Below, piece by piece: positions 43,703 through 55,319 of a stretch of DNA of 64,000 bases (positions within the stretch are counted from its first letter, which is position 1; each line of letters begins with the position of its first letter). The stretch is from Pseudoips prasinana (taxonomy: Eukaryota; Arthropoda; Insecta; Lepidoptera; Nolidae): assembly GCA_951640165.1 (NCBI GenBank), contig OX621252.1:18435934-18499933 (forward strand), given 5' to 3'. The notes beneath the pieces are model-generated. The model did not search any database and had not been told where the DNA came from. It worked only from the letters and a program-made list of their open reading frames with translations. Position numbers and translations under genes: made by a program.

Positions 43703-45204
43703 CTACTAGGTTGCATGTACAATCGAACAGCACCAAACAGGAGCGCAGTTTACCAAATTATATAACTGCCAAATTTCATCGCAATGGAAATTTATTGAAC
43801 ACTGATATGATTCGTGTGGTTTCAATTCGAGTAATGCTGAATACATTGATATTATAAAGCATACATGTTATGTAATTAAAACAACTATATTGCATTTATA
43901 GTTTTGATGAAATCATAATATTAATTAAACGTGTTGCGCAGTGATTAGGAGTAATTTCCTGGTGCCATTTTCCCATACAAACATATTTTTTCGCATGTCA
44001 CGAGCAAAATGAGCGGCTCCATATCACCAAGGTACTGTGCTTTGTAAGAATAAATAAAGCCCTCATACGTTTGTTATCTCTCTGCTTATTTATACTGTCT
44101 ATAGAGACAAGACGTTGAAACTCATTAGACGCTACGTGAGCCTCTTTATTGTTACGCCGACATTATTACGAGAACTCTAATGAGCATCCACTTAAAAGGA
44201 ATCTCCCAAAAATTTGTTTGCTACTTAAGTATCTGTTTCCATCATATTTCGCGAGAGATACTCGAGTTCAGACAGGAATACGCCCAAGTTTCTACTTCGA
44301 GAAATGTGATTATGTAGCAAACTTTAAGTGAATTGCTTTACATGATCTTGTGAAACTTAATTGTTCTAATATAAACGGCTAAGCTGTTAACTTTGCTTTT
44401 GTACAATCTGTGATACTGCAAGATTAGTACTTTTCTGTTAAAACAACACCAACTAAACAAAATTATGAGCTGCAATAAAGTTTTTGGCTAACAATACGTA
44501 TTAATGAGAGCCAATATTGTAATGCAATTAATGCTGTATCGCAGGGAAGTTTGGATTAGCAAAAGCGAAACAGAACTTGGCAATTATCGTGATACGCTAT
44601 AGGAAACCCTTTTGTAGAGTCTTTGAATTTCTCGAAAACTTCTTCGGTTCGATGTGAAGACGACAAGAATATAAAAAGCAGCCGCCTAGTCGGCCGACGT
44701 GCGCGGAAAACGCTCGGCTGAATTAATAAGTACAACACGAAATTTGAATTTAATGAAACAAGTTAGGAGGCAGCTGAGCGTGTATCGATCCCGCGCCTAT
44801 AAGAAATATACCGGCGCCGAATCCCTGGCTTACACTTCATGTCGTGCCAAATTATGTTAATGTGGAAATTGAGAGTGATTTTTTCTCTGATCTAATTTTT
44901 TCGGTGCGGGCCCGTAAAAATATTCTATCTACCACTTACATAATTTTATATTGCTTGCTGCATTATTGATGGAGTACTATGTTTGAGTGTTCTTCACTCC
45001 ATGCATATATAATGTTTGGGTAAAAAGAACTTCATCTGCCCGCCGCTTTTTCATCGAACAGAAGGTATACTTTTTTGATTCAGTAGCATTAAATTGTTTT
45101 CACCTGAGTAGCTCATATCGATTTGCATTCACCGGACCGTATGAGTTCAGCGAGAAACGTCACTTAGGCATGTGGTCTATCTGCAAATAGGCTACCGTCA
45201 ATGT
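43703..45204. other. Repeat-poor sequence, possible conserved intron
   Basis: No supported gene or repeat. Sequences at 44140-44330 and 44560-44900 (for example gtcggccgacgtgcgcggaa, accggcgccgaatccctgg) have balanced composition and no similarity to the window's repeats. They are candidates for conserved non-coding elements or an unrecognised exon. Confidence 0.4.
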
Positions 45205-45340
45205 GGTTGAACTTCTGAGTGCGCTTTGGAGGGCACGTCAAGCATTTGCCGCCGTTAGATATAAGTCGATAAGCTATTTTAGCCGCCTAGTCGGTTGCTG
45301 TTATAACTCTGACACCAGTGCCCATACGATTAGAGAAAAG
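45205..45340 (+). mobile_element. 5S-rRNA-like SINE, degenerate 3' part
   Basis: Body blocks tgagtgcgctttggagggca and ataactctgacaccagtgcc plus catacgatta survive. The 5S-like head is absent. Confidence 0.5.
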
Positions 45341-45649
45341 AAAAGATTGCCTTCACTTTTAGCATCAAAGTCTTGATACAACAAATTAGACTAAACAAAA
45401 CATAAACATTATAACTTAAAGCTTATATATTTAGAAGTTATAGTTGCCTTTTAATTAATTCAATTAATTATTAGTAACGTTATAACTAATTAACCTATGA
45501 GCTAGGTACGAATTATAATAACATTGCTTTAAATCAATAGGTACATTTGAATCAATAAGGATATCTGCATAATTAGTTACAATAATTACTACGTTTAAGT
45601 ATTAAGTGATATTAACTACGGATTAATTATATATGTAGATATATGCCGG

Positions 45650-46345
45650 GTCTCAAGTCAAAAGTCTTCCACCAGTGTGAGTTGCTAGAGATTATTTACG
45701 GAATAGAGACGTGGTCGCACACTATGGGCACTATAAGAAGGTTCAAGGCCACCCATAGATCAATAGAGAAGACTATGCTCGGAGTTTCCCTTGCGAAATC
45801 GTATCAGAAATGTTGAAATCCGCAGGCGAACCAGAGTATCCGACATAGTTCGAAGAATTGCCGATGTGGCATTGGGCAAGGTACATAGCTCGTAGAACAC
45901 GTCGGCCACAGATAGGTTCACGAGTGGCAACCACGGACCGGAAGTCGCATCTGGGGCTCTACCGGCTAAGTCGCCTAACATCGATTTCCTAAGTGGAGTT
46001 CACATAAATAAAGGTTAAAAATAACCTAATCAATCTTTAAATTGGCTTCAACGTTGAAGATCGATTCCGGACCATTTATGACGTCACATGTGCTCATGGA
46101 AGCCAATTTAACGATGGATTAAGTACTTTTTAACCTTTATTTATTTGGACGCCATTTAAGAAATCGATGTTCGGCGACTTAGCTGGTATAGCCCCTGGGG
46201 TAGGGCCCCTATATTATGGACCGATGATCTTGTGAGGGTCGCTGAAAATAACTGGATTTGGCGCAAGACTGGCAATTGTGGAAGTATTTGGGGGAGGCCT
46301 TTGCCAAGCTAAGGACGTCTTCCGGTTGATATGATGATAATGATG
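45650..46345 (+). pseudogene. RTE-type LINE C-terminal relic split by a palindromic MITE
   Basis: Frame readings give KVFHQCELLEIIYGIETWSH, HRSIEKTMLGVSL and, after a shift, RNRIRNVEIRRRTRVSDIV. This is the conserved order of the RTE segment after the reverse transcriptase (YG.ETW...R.AM.R.MLG..LRDRI.N..IR..T...D). It resumes after the MITE with gaccgatgatcttgtgaggg and the RTE 3' end, with a gatgataatgatg tail at 46345. Frameshifts make it non-functional. Confidence 0.75.
45953..46195. mobile_element. Palindromic MITE (family P), copy 2
   Basis: 243 bp with the same 40-bp terminal repeats as 16699-16912. Its core is reversed relative to that copy (tttatgacgtcacatgtgct here; catgtgacgtcataaattg there), so the two insertions have opposite orientation. 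It interrupts the RTE relic. Confidence 0.78.
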
Positions 46346-46830
46346 CTGAATTACTTTATTATAAGAGCTATGGTGAAGTGTGGCATATTTGGTAAGGCTA
46401 TATTTTTTCATAACCAAAAGCTTGATAAACCGCAAGTGGCTTATTGCATTATGTAATCAATCAGTGAATGGTACAAGAGAAATAAATACTTCATCCGAGC
46501 AAACAGTATATATTTGTTTGGAATATCAAGGTTTGACTGAGATGATAATTATCACTATAGATAATCGTGAATTATAGTGACATTGTTATTAATCTTTATT
46601 TTTATGTCAATAAATGTTATAATATACCAACGTATATTCTCGTGAACAAAGATTATTGTCGTTTAATAGAAGTGAAACTGACACGAATCGGATTATTTAA
46701 ACCCTTTGCCACAGTTTACGAGTGAGAATTATTAACAATAATAAAATTTTTGGTACAAAAAATATTTTATATTATAGTAATAATATTATGGTCCTCGTGC
46801 GAATTAATCTTAAAAAGCGGAGACAGTAAA
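46346..46830. other. No gene recognised
   Basis: AT-rich and unassigned; an imperfect inverted repeat lies near 46545-46595. Confidence 0.45.
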
Positions 46831-47075
46831 TCCTACTAATATTATGAACGCGAAAGTTTGTAAGTATGGATGGATGGATGTTTGATACTTTTTCATTTAA
46901 AAACTATCTACAAATGGATGGATTAATGAAACTTTAGAATGTATAGCTTATACAACAAACTACAATTTATAAAGATATTGTGTGAATTATCCAAAATTTG
47001 ACGAAAGGTATCAAGTAAGTAAGAAAAAAGCTACCATCTGCGAGCTATTCCGGCGTGCACTGCCAAAACCGCTAG
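46831..47075 (+). mobile_element. Degenerate Helitron, adjacent to a second copy
   Basis: Starts TCCTACTAATATTATGAACG after an A and appears to end aaaaccgctag at 47075. The interior is diverged and its last 90 bp are not shared with other copies, so the 3' boundary is uncertain. Confidence 0.45.
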
Positions 47076-47084
47076 AGGTACACA

Positions 47085-47264
47085 TCCTACTAATATTAAA
47101 AATTCGAAAGTTTGTGAGTATAGATGTATGAATGCATGTTTGTTACTCTTTTACGCCAAGACTACTGAACGAATTTTCATGTAGTAATGTTGCTTATATA
47201 TCCGGATAACACATAGGCTATAATTTATAAAGATTAACGTGGTTGAAACCGCGGGGCATAGCCA
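47085..47264 (+). mobile_element. Non-autonomous Helitron (Lep1-like)
   Basis: Starts TCCTACTAATATTAAAAATT after an A and ends accgcggggcatagccag, where the terminal CTAG has become CCAG; T follows. It matches the 31613-31789 copy throughout. Confidence 0.68.
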
Positions 47265-47570
47265 GTTATCCGTAAGATAAGTTAGTATAAAGTAAATAAA
47301 ATACTTAGGGAAGTAAATACGTAAAAAGTTTTTGCAACTAGGCAGAGCTATTCTTAAGGTCATTCCTTTACCCTCACTGCAACAAAACATACTACATATA
47401 GATGTTATTTCTTCGTATCATAGTTCTTATGAAAATAACAGGAAGTTTAAAGTCTATTTAATTTAGTCGCGTAAGTCAGGCGAGAAACAATAAGCGTCAT
47501 GTAGCTGGCGAAAACTATACTTCAGTCAAGCTTTTTTTTTAATAATAACGCACACAATAGACAATAACGA

Positions 47571-48859
47571 GGGGTGATCCAAAAGTAATGATAATCAATA
47601 ATAAACACAATGAATAAAATAAAAAAATAAATTTATTTCTCAACATAGTCTCCTAGCAAGTCTATACATTTAGTCCATCTCTTTTCTAAACCTAAAATTC
47701 CCTTAGAAAAAAAATCTTTATCTTGACTCTCAAAAAAGTCCTCAACCGCGGCCATCACGTCGCTATCATCGTCAAATTTCTTGCCTCGGAGGTGTTCCTT
47801 GAGTCGTGGAAAGAGATAGAAGTCACTGGGGGCTAGATCTGGTGAATAGGGGGGGTGTTCCACCAGCTCAAAGCCCGCTTCCTGAATGGCAGCCATGGCA
47901 ATTGCAGCTTTGTGAACCGGTGCGTTGTCTTGATGGAACAGTACTCCAGCCCGCAGTTTGCCTCGCCTTTTCTCCTTAATAGCCTCCCGCAATCTTCTTA
48001 TTTGTTCTGCATAATAGGAGCCTGTAATAGTGGCCCCCTTTTCCAAGTAGTCCACCATGATTATTCCTTCAGCATCCCAAAAAACAGACGCCATAACCTT
48101 CCCTGCTGAGCTTGACACTTTGAATTTCTTCGGCGTCGGTTCATCGGGTCGTTTCCATGTCATCGATTGTTGTTTTGTTTCAGGATCAAAATGGTGGATC
48201 CAGGTCTCGTCCATGGTCACAAAACGTGACAAAAAATTATCCTTGTCTGCCTGGAACTTTTCGAGATTTGCTCTTGACATGTCGACTCGTTTCTTCTTTT
48301 GCTCGTCGTTTAACATTTTCGGTACCCAACGCGCGGAGACCTTTCTCATATGCAATTCGTTCGCAAGGATTCTTTGAATGCTGCCATATGAGAGCCCTGT
48401 GACCTCAGCTACATGCCTGATAGTCATTCTTCGATCTTCCAATACAACTTCTTCAACTTTTTTCACATTTTATTCAGTGAGGGACGTCGATGGGCGTCCT
48501 TCGCGGTGTTCGTCTTCCGTCGATGTTCTTCCCAGCTTAAACTCCTTAGCCCAGCGTGCAACTGTGGAATATGGAGGAGAAGAGTCCCCTAATGTTTCCA
48601 CCAAGTCGCTGTGTATGTCTTTGGTAGACATTTTTTTCAAGCAGAGGTATTTAATGACAGCTCTGATTTCGTTTTTTTCCATTTTGATGTTCACTCCTTG
48701 ACAGTCTGTATTCAAATGAATGTAGCTCCCGGGAATCGTGGCCTATTTATATGATTTTTTTTTCCTGAACTAGTGGGTAACTGAACAAGTGACTGATATT
48801 TTTTTTGTATTTTTGTGTGCACTAGAAATAACTGATTATCATTACTTTTGGATCACCCC
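47571..48859 (-). mobile_element. Full-length mariner element, transposase with one stop
   Basis: 1289 bp with terminal inverted repeats ggggtgatccaaaagtaatg and a further gataatca shared at both ends. The right flank is TA (48860-48861); the left flank reads GA (47569-47570), consistent with a mutated TA. The structure is otherwise complete. Confidence 0.9.
47633..48682 (-). pseudogene. Mariner transposase (DD34D) with a single nonsense codon
   Basis: A 349-codon frame from MEKNEIRAVIKYL to DLLGDYVEK, broken only by a TAA at 48470-48472 (codon 71, in the sequence SLTE-stop-NVKKVEE). The N-terminus has helix-turn-helix features (STVARWAKEF, REGRPSTSL; SYGSIQRIL at 98-106) and the RWVPKMLN linker at 118-125. 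The catalytic triad is present: D158 (TMDETW), D252 (HQDNAPVH) and D287 (YSPDLAPSDFYLF), with 34 residues between the last two. One stop is the only visible lesion, so the copy died recently or is a single-mutation descendant of an active one. It is clearly different in sequence from the mariner at 23510. Confidence 0.92.
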
Positions 48860-48978
48860 TAGTAGGTAGCCTAGTTCCTGTATCGTGGCACAGTATAAAT
48901 ATGAAAAGTAAGTTTAGTTGATGAAATAATTACCTACGCTCTATAGAAGCTGTAGGGTTGTAACTTTTAATGTTTTAC

Positions 48979-49295
48979 CAGCTGTGCCCCGCGGTTTTAC
49001 CTGCGTTAAACTTTATAAATTATCACAGCTCCTCCTCCGTAGGTGATAGCGTGATAATATGTAACCTATATGTTGACCCGACCTCTTAGTAATATCCATG
49101 CAAAATTTGAAGTAAATCCATGCAGTACTTTTTGAGTTTAGCCCGGACATACATACAGACAAACAGATAAACAGACAAAAATTCTAAAAACTATATTTTT
49201 GGCTTCGATAAGGATTGTATATCAGGCCCCAAGTATCCTTTAAAAAAAATTCAATGTCAGTTTAGACTTTCCAACGATTTTACTATATGTATAGA
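48979..49295 (-). mobile_element. Non-autonomous Helitron, 320-bp subfamily
   Basis: On the minus strand it starts TCTATACATATAGTAAAATC and ends cgcggggcacagctgg, a mutated CTAG. The interior matches 15246-15566 nearly throughout. Confidence 0.72.
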
Positions 49296-49429
49296 TTTAA
49301 TGTTTTAGAGTCAGCTACAGAAACATTAAAAATAAAATCTAAATTGAAATTAGCAATAATCTATAATAATGACAAATAGGCCTTCACCAAAGGTTGCTAT
49401 ATCGTTGCTATTTGGAGGGGTTTGCCGTA

Positions 49430-49610
49430 GTTACTGCGTTTGGTATGCGAGTTGGCGACCGGAGTTGGGTGGTTAGGTAGCTAGTACACAGGAGGAGCTG
49501 CTGTCCAAAAATGTTGTGTATCCCTTAGTCGCCTTTTAAGACACCTACGGGATGGTATCTGGTGGCCTTGTTATTCTATCTAGACCGGAAACCACACAGT
49601 TACCATACTG
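49430..49610 (+). mobile_element. LINE 3' UTR fragment
   Basis: The segment cccttagtcgccttttaaga, cacctacgggatggtatctg and ccggaaaccacacag is a 3' UTR pattern I recognise from lepidopteran LINEs. No coding part remains. The plus-strand open frame at 49562-50014 starts in this UTR and runs into the next relic, so it is not a gene. Confidence 0.5.
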
Positions 49611-49929
49611 TAATAAAGATTATATATGAAAAAAAAATCTCTCTCTTAATATTCCAACAAATACCCGACTGCCTTTTCTTCACTCCTGGTCCATTCAACA
49701 GTTGCCTGAAAGAGATTGCATCTAGCGATAAGGCCGCCATTTGTACAATCTTGTTAAACATGTTCATAGCTTATTGTATGTTATGTTTTTTGGTGTATAA
49801 TAAAGAGTTATTTACTTATATAGTCTTTATTGCTATAAATTATTTTGTGACGATTACATTGGATGAGAGGCTAACGGTAAACGTAGAATGTGAGATGACT
49901 ACGGAACAAACAACAGTCTCAAGGTCACC

Positions 49930-50262
49930 TAAAGGGCAATGGAGAGAGTTACGCTGCGAATTATCCTGCGAGATCGAATCAGAAATGAGGAAATCCGCAG
50001 GCAAACTAAAGTAACCGATATAGCCCCTAAGAATCGTTAGTTGAAGTGGTAGTGGGTAGGGCACATAGCTCTTAGAAACAACGACTGATGGGGCAGAAAT
50101 GTCCTCGAGTTGCACCCACTAAACGAAAGACGCAACGTGGGCAGGTTCCTGAAAGATGGACCGATAATCTTGTGAAGGTCGCTGGAAGCCGCTGGATACG
50201 AGTAGCGCAAGGCTGAAAATAGTGGATATCTTTGGGGGACGGTTTTGTTCCGCTGATATGAT
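49930..50262 (+). pseudogene. RTE-type LINE C-terminal relic
   Basis: Readings in shifting frames give RDRIRNEEIRRQTK-like sequence (tgcgagatcgaatcagaaat), then WGRNVLELHPL and the RRNVGR, VAGSRWIRVAQG block. It ends with the gatatctttgggggacggtt 3' part and tgatatgatg. Several frameshifts and stops are present. Confidence 0.7.
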
Positions 50263-50768
50263 GAAACGTAAAGCCAAAATACACTTTCAAAAGTTGACTC
50301 ATCATATCAGATAAAATCTGACAATTTTGTGAAAACTCTTAAGGAAACGAACACTCAAACCGCAGTATAAAACGGTAGAAAATCGTACATCGTAAAATAG
50401 TCTCGGTTTTAAGTTATAGCTCATACCGTATGGACAAATTCTCTACTTATATTAAGGAGTGTCGAAAACTCGTAAACTCCATAGTGTAACCTAGTCGTAT
50501 AATGTGAACGCGCCATAAAATGGGGTTGCTAGTCTTAGTTGGAATTGTCATAGTAAAGCAGTTGGCTTGTTCGGGGTTTTATACAAGTATTTTGTAGACT
50601 AAATAGTTATTGTAATGCTTCCAGCTGAATTTAGCCAACAAAATCCTATTTTTACGCAAACATTACACCCTGCAAAAGTAAATGAACAAGAGTGTGCACT
50701 CTTTATGCCTTCACTGGAACTGTTCTCCGACACGACCGAAGACAAATTTAAGGTGGACTATCGCTGAA

Positions 50769-51092
50769 ATGATCTCCAAGACATGTTGGTCAGACTGAGA
50801 TAGGTGTTACTGAGACTTTTAATAGACCAAATATCTTCAAAAGTTACTGTATGTATTTGGCTGATAGCAAAGAATATCGTGGGGCCTTAGAAGTTAACCT
50901 GAAGTAAATTGCCCCAAATTACGGGCAGCAGCGTCTCTAAGTGCGATGACCATCATACTGCGATCGCAAACCCGTCCGCCAAACGTGGCCATTATGGCAT
51001 ATCTCTCCAAATTATGGACACAGCTCTATTAAGGAAATCTTTTTGTCCAGCTGTAGACGTCATTCGGCTGACAAGATGATGATGATGAAATA
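50769..51092 (+). mobile_element. RTE-tailed short repeat (family T), copy 2
   Basis: Contains a longer 5' part than copy 1 (tgatctccaagacatgttgg, tcagactgagataggtgtta), then tatttggctgatagcaaaga and aacccgtccgccaaacgtgg. It ends tgtagacgtcattcggctga and gatgatgatgatg. Confidence 0.68.
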
Positions 51093-51144
51093 TTCAGGGT
51101 TTTCTTTCTGCATGGACAGTGATTATCATATTGTCATTGTCAGT

Positions 51145-51325
51145 GTTGTTCAAGCCACCCCGTAGGCCTGCGGTCTAGCGTTAAGCTACTGTTATCGAAT
51201 CACCTAGACAGAATCACTCAGAATCAAATGTCTTTGTCGGACGGACACCTCTCGATGACTGCATATCTGCGTACTTAACCTTATTAATCACTTACGGACC
51301 AGTGGGAGCAACTGCTTATCAGTGA
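51145..51325 (-). mobile_element. 5S-rRNA-like SINE, degenerate
   Basis: On the minus strand, tgctcccactggtccgtaag, ttaataaggttaagtac and the body block caagccaccccgtaggcctg (plus strand) identify it. Several deletions are present. Confidence 0.55.
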
Positions 51326-53349
51326 CTCATGTGCTATGTATACAGTATGAATCATTAATAGGTTAGGTATCATCTATCTTCATGGCTATTTAAACTCGTC
51401 TAAGTAATACAATTATTTGGCTGACCTATACTTAGAATCTTACTTATTTCGCTATCAGATACAAAACACAGTCGAAGCAAAAACTGGTAAGGTATTATTT
51501 TACACTATTCTTTATAGTTAGTTATTAAGCCAATCCGTGCACAAAACATGCAATCAGTAGCTGTAAAACCCCATTTTCATGTTCAGTAAAATTGTTCTTT
51601 ATTTTCCTTGTAGTCTCAGTGCTTTACAAGTCAAGAACAGTTTTACAAAGCAGCAACATAAAATACATTTTTAAAACCGAAACTGACGTTGCAGGCTTCT
51701 CGCCTCTTCTCGGAAACTTGATTAGACCTTTGTAAAAAATATTACTTGCTAGTTTATTACTCTCACGTTAAATTAAATAGCGCTTAAATATATTAATTCT
51801 GTTGTCAAATTTAAAACAACTATCAAATTATAATTGTGCAGCAGGTCAAATTATAATACGCTTAGTAGAAGGATGAATTTAGAGGGATTATCGTTTGTGT
51901 TTGAAAAAAAGGACTACTCGCACAAGGGAAATGAATCCTTATGTCGCGGGGTACTTTAATTACTTAAGGATCAGACAAATAAGTAAACTGTGCGGCAAGC
52001 GAATCCCGGACATGAAGTGGCGAGTGAATTTTAACCGCTGCGCCACATGTGCAGCCATTTTATGTTACAGTCTATGATAAAATAAATTGTATTATTAGTT
52101 AGATATTTATTTATTTTTTAAATAATACGGTATGAATTCCACTAACATTATTTAAAGTTACTATAGAAATTTTATAAATCATACGGCGCATACCATCTGA
52201 ATAAGGTAAATGCAATGCAATGATTTTAAAATCATTTTAATAATACACCTGGATCTCATGATTGTAACTATTTAACATAACGTTTTAAGGATTCAAAGAT
52301 AGAACACGGCGATAGCCTTCTTTAAAATTTTCGGAGTCAAATTGCGATCGAGATAATTATAATAACGTCTAGTGCTAAGTGCTAAATTTCGTATATTTTT
52401 ACTTATGGCTTCGATAGCTGTTATTAAATAAATATCGGATTCTAAGAAAATAAATATCGAAATATTGGATGACGCGTTGACTAATTCTCATTTCAAATTT
52501 ATTTATTCGGAATTGAGTAAATCTTGAAGTTATGTAATAGACAACATGTTATAGGGATTCGTATTGAGAAATTTATTGCAATTTTATATTAATAACAGTA
52601 TTCATCAAGAAAAACCAAATAAATATAGGATATCTACGTGGATGAATAAACTAAAAACTATGAACGAGGTGGAAAAATCTCATCTGCATTGGGGAACGGG
52701 CTCATGCAGAATTCTCACGTTAGTTGTTTGACCAAAGTAAAGTATTTCTTTTTCAGTATTCAAATAACTACCGTCCCCGTTACCAATAAGGCTACCGATT
52801 ATTTTTTGGTTCAGTTTGTTCAGTTTTTTTTTATACTCGTATTTATCTTTGGTCGTATTAATAAGCTAAAAAATATAAAAATCTCCTGAAAATTTATATA
52901 CAACATGTAACGTAATTAACGCATACCCTCAAACACCCCAATTAGAATATTATGTTGTAATCATAATACATACACTGATTTTTTAATTTAACTTTGTTTA
53001 TTGGGTGCATTGTTATTTACTAAATTAGTTTCTTGGAATTAACTTTATATTTCTTTATTTTGTATTTAATGATGGAATTTGTATGAATACAAATAAAACT
53101 GCGATTTTAAAAGTCTTATTATTTGACTTACGGTCCAATACCATTGTTTTGACTGTACAGGATTAATATGACAATAATTTCCGTAGTTTTAATTATTTTA
53201 GAATAAAACATTTCTTATATTAAATATTATATAAATCGATTCAGTAAACGATTCTTAACAAACCAGTTTCAGGATGTGCGTTAATTAAGTTACATGCTGT
53301 ATAATTGATTTTCAGTGTATTTTTCTAACTTAGAACTTGACTTAGTAGT
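51326..53349. other. No gene recognised; one degenerate tRNA-like SINE
   Basis: About 2 kb of AT-rich sequence. Around 51900-52078 a minus-strand tRNA-like head is visible (tggcgcagcggttaaaattc; tgtccgggattcgcttgcc as B-box region). It is related to that near 14040-14130. No supported gene; the frame at 51895-52077 overlaps this repeat. Confidence 0.4.
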
Positions 53350-53440
53350 AGTAGACTTACTCAAAAACTCCTCTGGGCTCTGCCTAGTTTGGGATCAGAT
53401 GGCAGTGTGTTAGTTGTCCCAATATATTTCTTTTAATTAT
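53350..53440 (+). mobile_element. SINE tail fragment (shared A/B/C tail)
   Basis: Contains ggctctgcctagtttgggat and cagatggcagtgtgttagtt, the family C version of the shared tail. The head is missing. Confidence 0.55.
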
Positions 53441-53459
53441 TTACTTAATATATATTATA

Positions 53460-53718
53460 CTAGCTGTGCCCCGCGGTATTACCCGCGTTAAACTTTATGA
53501 TGACCCGACCTCTTAGTAATATTCATGTAAAATTTTAAGTAAATCCATGAAGTACTTTTTGAGTTTAGCCCGGACATACATACAGACAAACAAACAAAAA
53601 TTCTAAGAAACTATATTTTTGGCTTCGATATCGATTGTAGATCACGCTCCAGGTATCATTTAAAAACAATATTCAATGTACAGTTTCGACTTTCCTACGA
53701 TTTTATTATATGTATAGA
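53460..53718 (-). mobile_element. Non-autonomous Helitron, 320-bp subfamily, internally deleted
   Basis: Plus-strand left end ctagctgtgccccgcgg; right end ttattatatgtataga. It lacks about 60 bp (the block with cctcctccgtaggtgatag) present in 48979-49295. Confidence 0.72.
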
Positions 53719-53963
53719 TTATATTAATCTTAATAGAAATATGATAGCACTTCTGCTCATATTTAGTGATCATCACAATTTATATCAAAATGAAAATTTC
53801 TTTGAAATATTTTGAATATTAGTTTCACCAGTCGACCGAAGCCTATTTATAAAATATGCATAGGTACGATTGTTTTATAGCATGCGTCAATACGATCAAT
53901 TACAGCGGAGACTAAATAACAAGGCAGGAAGTGCATCATAGTATTTACAATTATGCTCTCTTA

Positions 53964-54150
53964 TAATAATACATACGATATACATACTTATATAGATAGA
54001 TATATACTTATAAACATAGAAAACATCTATGACTCAGAAACAAGTATTGTGCTAAGTGCTCATCACACAAATATTTGCACTTACCGGGATTCGAACCCAG
54101 GACCACCAGCTTCGTAGGCAGGATCACTACCAACTAGGCTACGGTGGTTA
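53964..54150 (-). mobile_element. tRNA-derived SINE, family B, 3'-deleted
   Basis: Minus-strand head (gtagcctagttggtagtgat; cctgggttcgaatcccgg) and body. The tail after the cgtcgcctgg position is lost and replaced by an AT run. Confidence 0.75.
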
Positions 54151-54295
54151 TAGCAGAAGCACACACAAATTGGTGGCTGTTATTAGTCAATATGTTACCC
54201 GCTAGCCACGAGCGAATCAGCAGACATCGAATACTCATTGCATGTACGGTCAGCATATTAACGATATCGGCATATAATATAAACGATGTTAAACG

Positions 54296-54399
54296 ATTCT
54301 TTCATAGTGAATAATTAACATGAGGCGTGGAATAATTATTGGAAAGGCTCTTTCGGTAATTATTCCACGCCTCATATTAATTATTCGCTATGAAAGAAT
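54296..54399. repeat. Foldback element with about 44-bp arms
   Basis: Arms attctttcatagtgaataat and its near reverse complement, containing catgaggcgtggaataatta, surround a 17-nt centre. Mismatches are few. No coding content and no matched second copy in the window. Confidence 0.75.
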
Positions 54400-54478
54400 T
54401 GGTAAACAATATTTAATATGGTTAATCATTGTATAAAAAAATAAGGTTTTGGATCAATACTTAGTAAATAATAATAAT

Positions 54479-54712
54479 AGCTACATGCTCTCACTGGTAC
54501 GTAAGTGATCAGCGAGGTTAAGCAACTAGGCTCGCAGTCGTACATTAGATGGGTTTAATTACTGAGTGTCTCTGTGCTTCGGAGGGTACCTTAAGCTGTC
54601 GGTCCCGGTTGTAGTCATTATACAACGGTCGTTAAGCCATGTCAGAGACTTACTGGACGGCTTGAACAACTCTGACACCACCACTGCTCATACAATAAGC
54701 TAGCAAGCAAGC
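54479..54712 (+). mobile_element. 5S-rRNA-like SINE
   Basis: Head catgctctcactggtacgta, gatcagcgaggttaagcaac and ctcgcagtcgtacattagat, with the C-box-like segment shortened (gatgggtttaatt). The body ttaagctgtcggtcccggtt and the 3' tail agcaagcaagcaa are present. This copy shows the (AAGC)n-type tail well. Confidence 0.8.
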
Positions 54713-54834
54713 AATAATAATAATCCTGGGACATTATTCACAGACGGCCATCTAATCCCAAACTAAGCAGAGCTTTTACTATGGCAAATAGCTGATATAC
54801 AACTTTTTGCCAAAATATACTTATATATATATAA

Positions 54835-55319
54835 CTAGCTGTGCCCCGCGGTTTTACCCACGTTAAACTTTATAAATTATCACTGCTCCTCCCTCTTAAA
54901 TGATCTCCAAGACATGTTGGTCAGACTGAGACAGGTGTTACTGATACTTTTAATAGGCCGAATATCTTCAAAAGAGTCAATGTGTGTATTTGGCTGATGG
55001 CAAAGAATATCGTGGGTGCTTAGAAGTTGACCTGAAGGAAATTGCCCCAAAAATATGGGCAGCAGCGTCTCTAAGTGCGAAATAATATGTAGCTTATATG
55101 TTGACCCGACCTCTTAGTAATATACATGCAACATTTTAAGTAAATCCATGCAGTACTTTTTGAGTTTAGCCCGGACATACATACAGACAAACAAACAAAA
55201 ATTCTAAAAACTATATTTTTGACTTCGATATTGAATGCAGATCACGTCCCAAGTATCCTTTAAAAAAAAATATTCATTGTACAGTTTTGACTTTCCTACG
55301 ATTTTATTATATGTATAGA
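54835..55319 (-). mobile_element. Helitron inside a SINE, itself carrying a repeat fragment
   Basis: Left end ctagctgtgccccgcgg, right end attatatgtataga, as in the 320-bp subfamily. It is longer than its relatives because family T sequence occupies 54895-55083. Confidence 0.75.
54895..55083 (+). mobile_element. Family T fragment inside the Helitron
   Basis: About 190 bp that matches 50769-50960: aaatgatctccaagacatgt, agacaggtgttactgatac and gggcagcagcgtctctaagt. It lacks the RTE-like 3' end of other family T copies, so it may have been captured by the Helitron or joined by deletion rather than inserted by normal retrotransposition. Confidence 0.65.

Noticed and set aside
49562..50014. Plus-strand open frame of 150 codons
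   Set aside because: Begins in a LINE 3' UTR and continues into a frameshifted RTE relic; no single protein family fits the whole.
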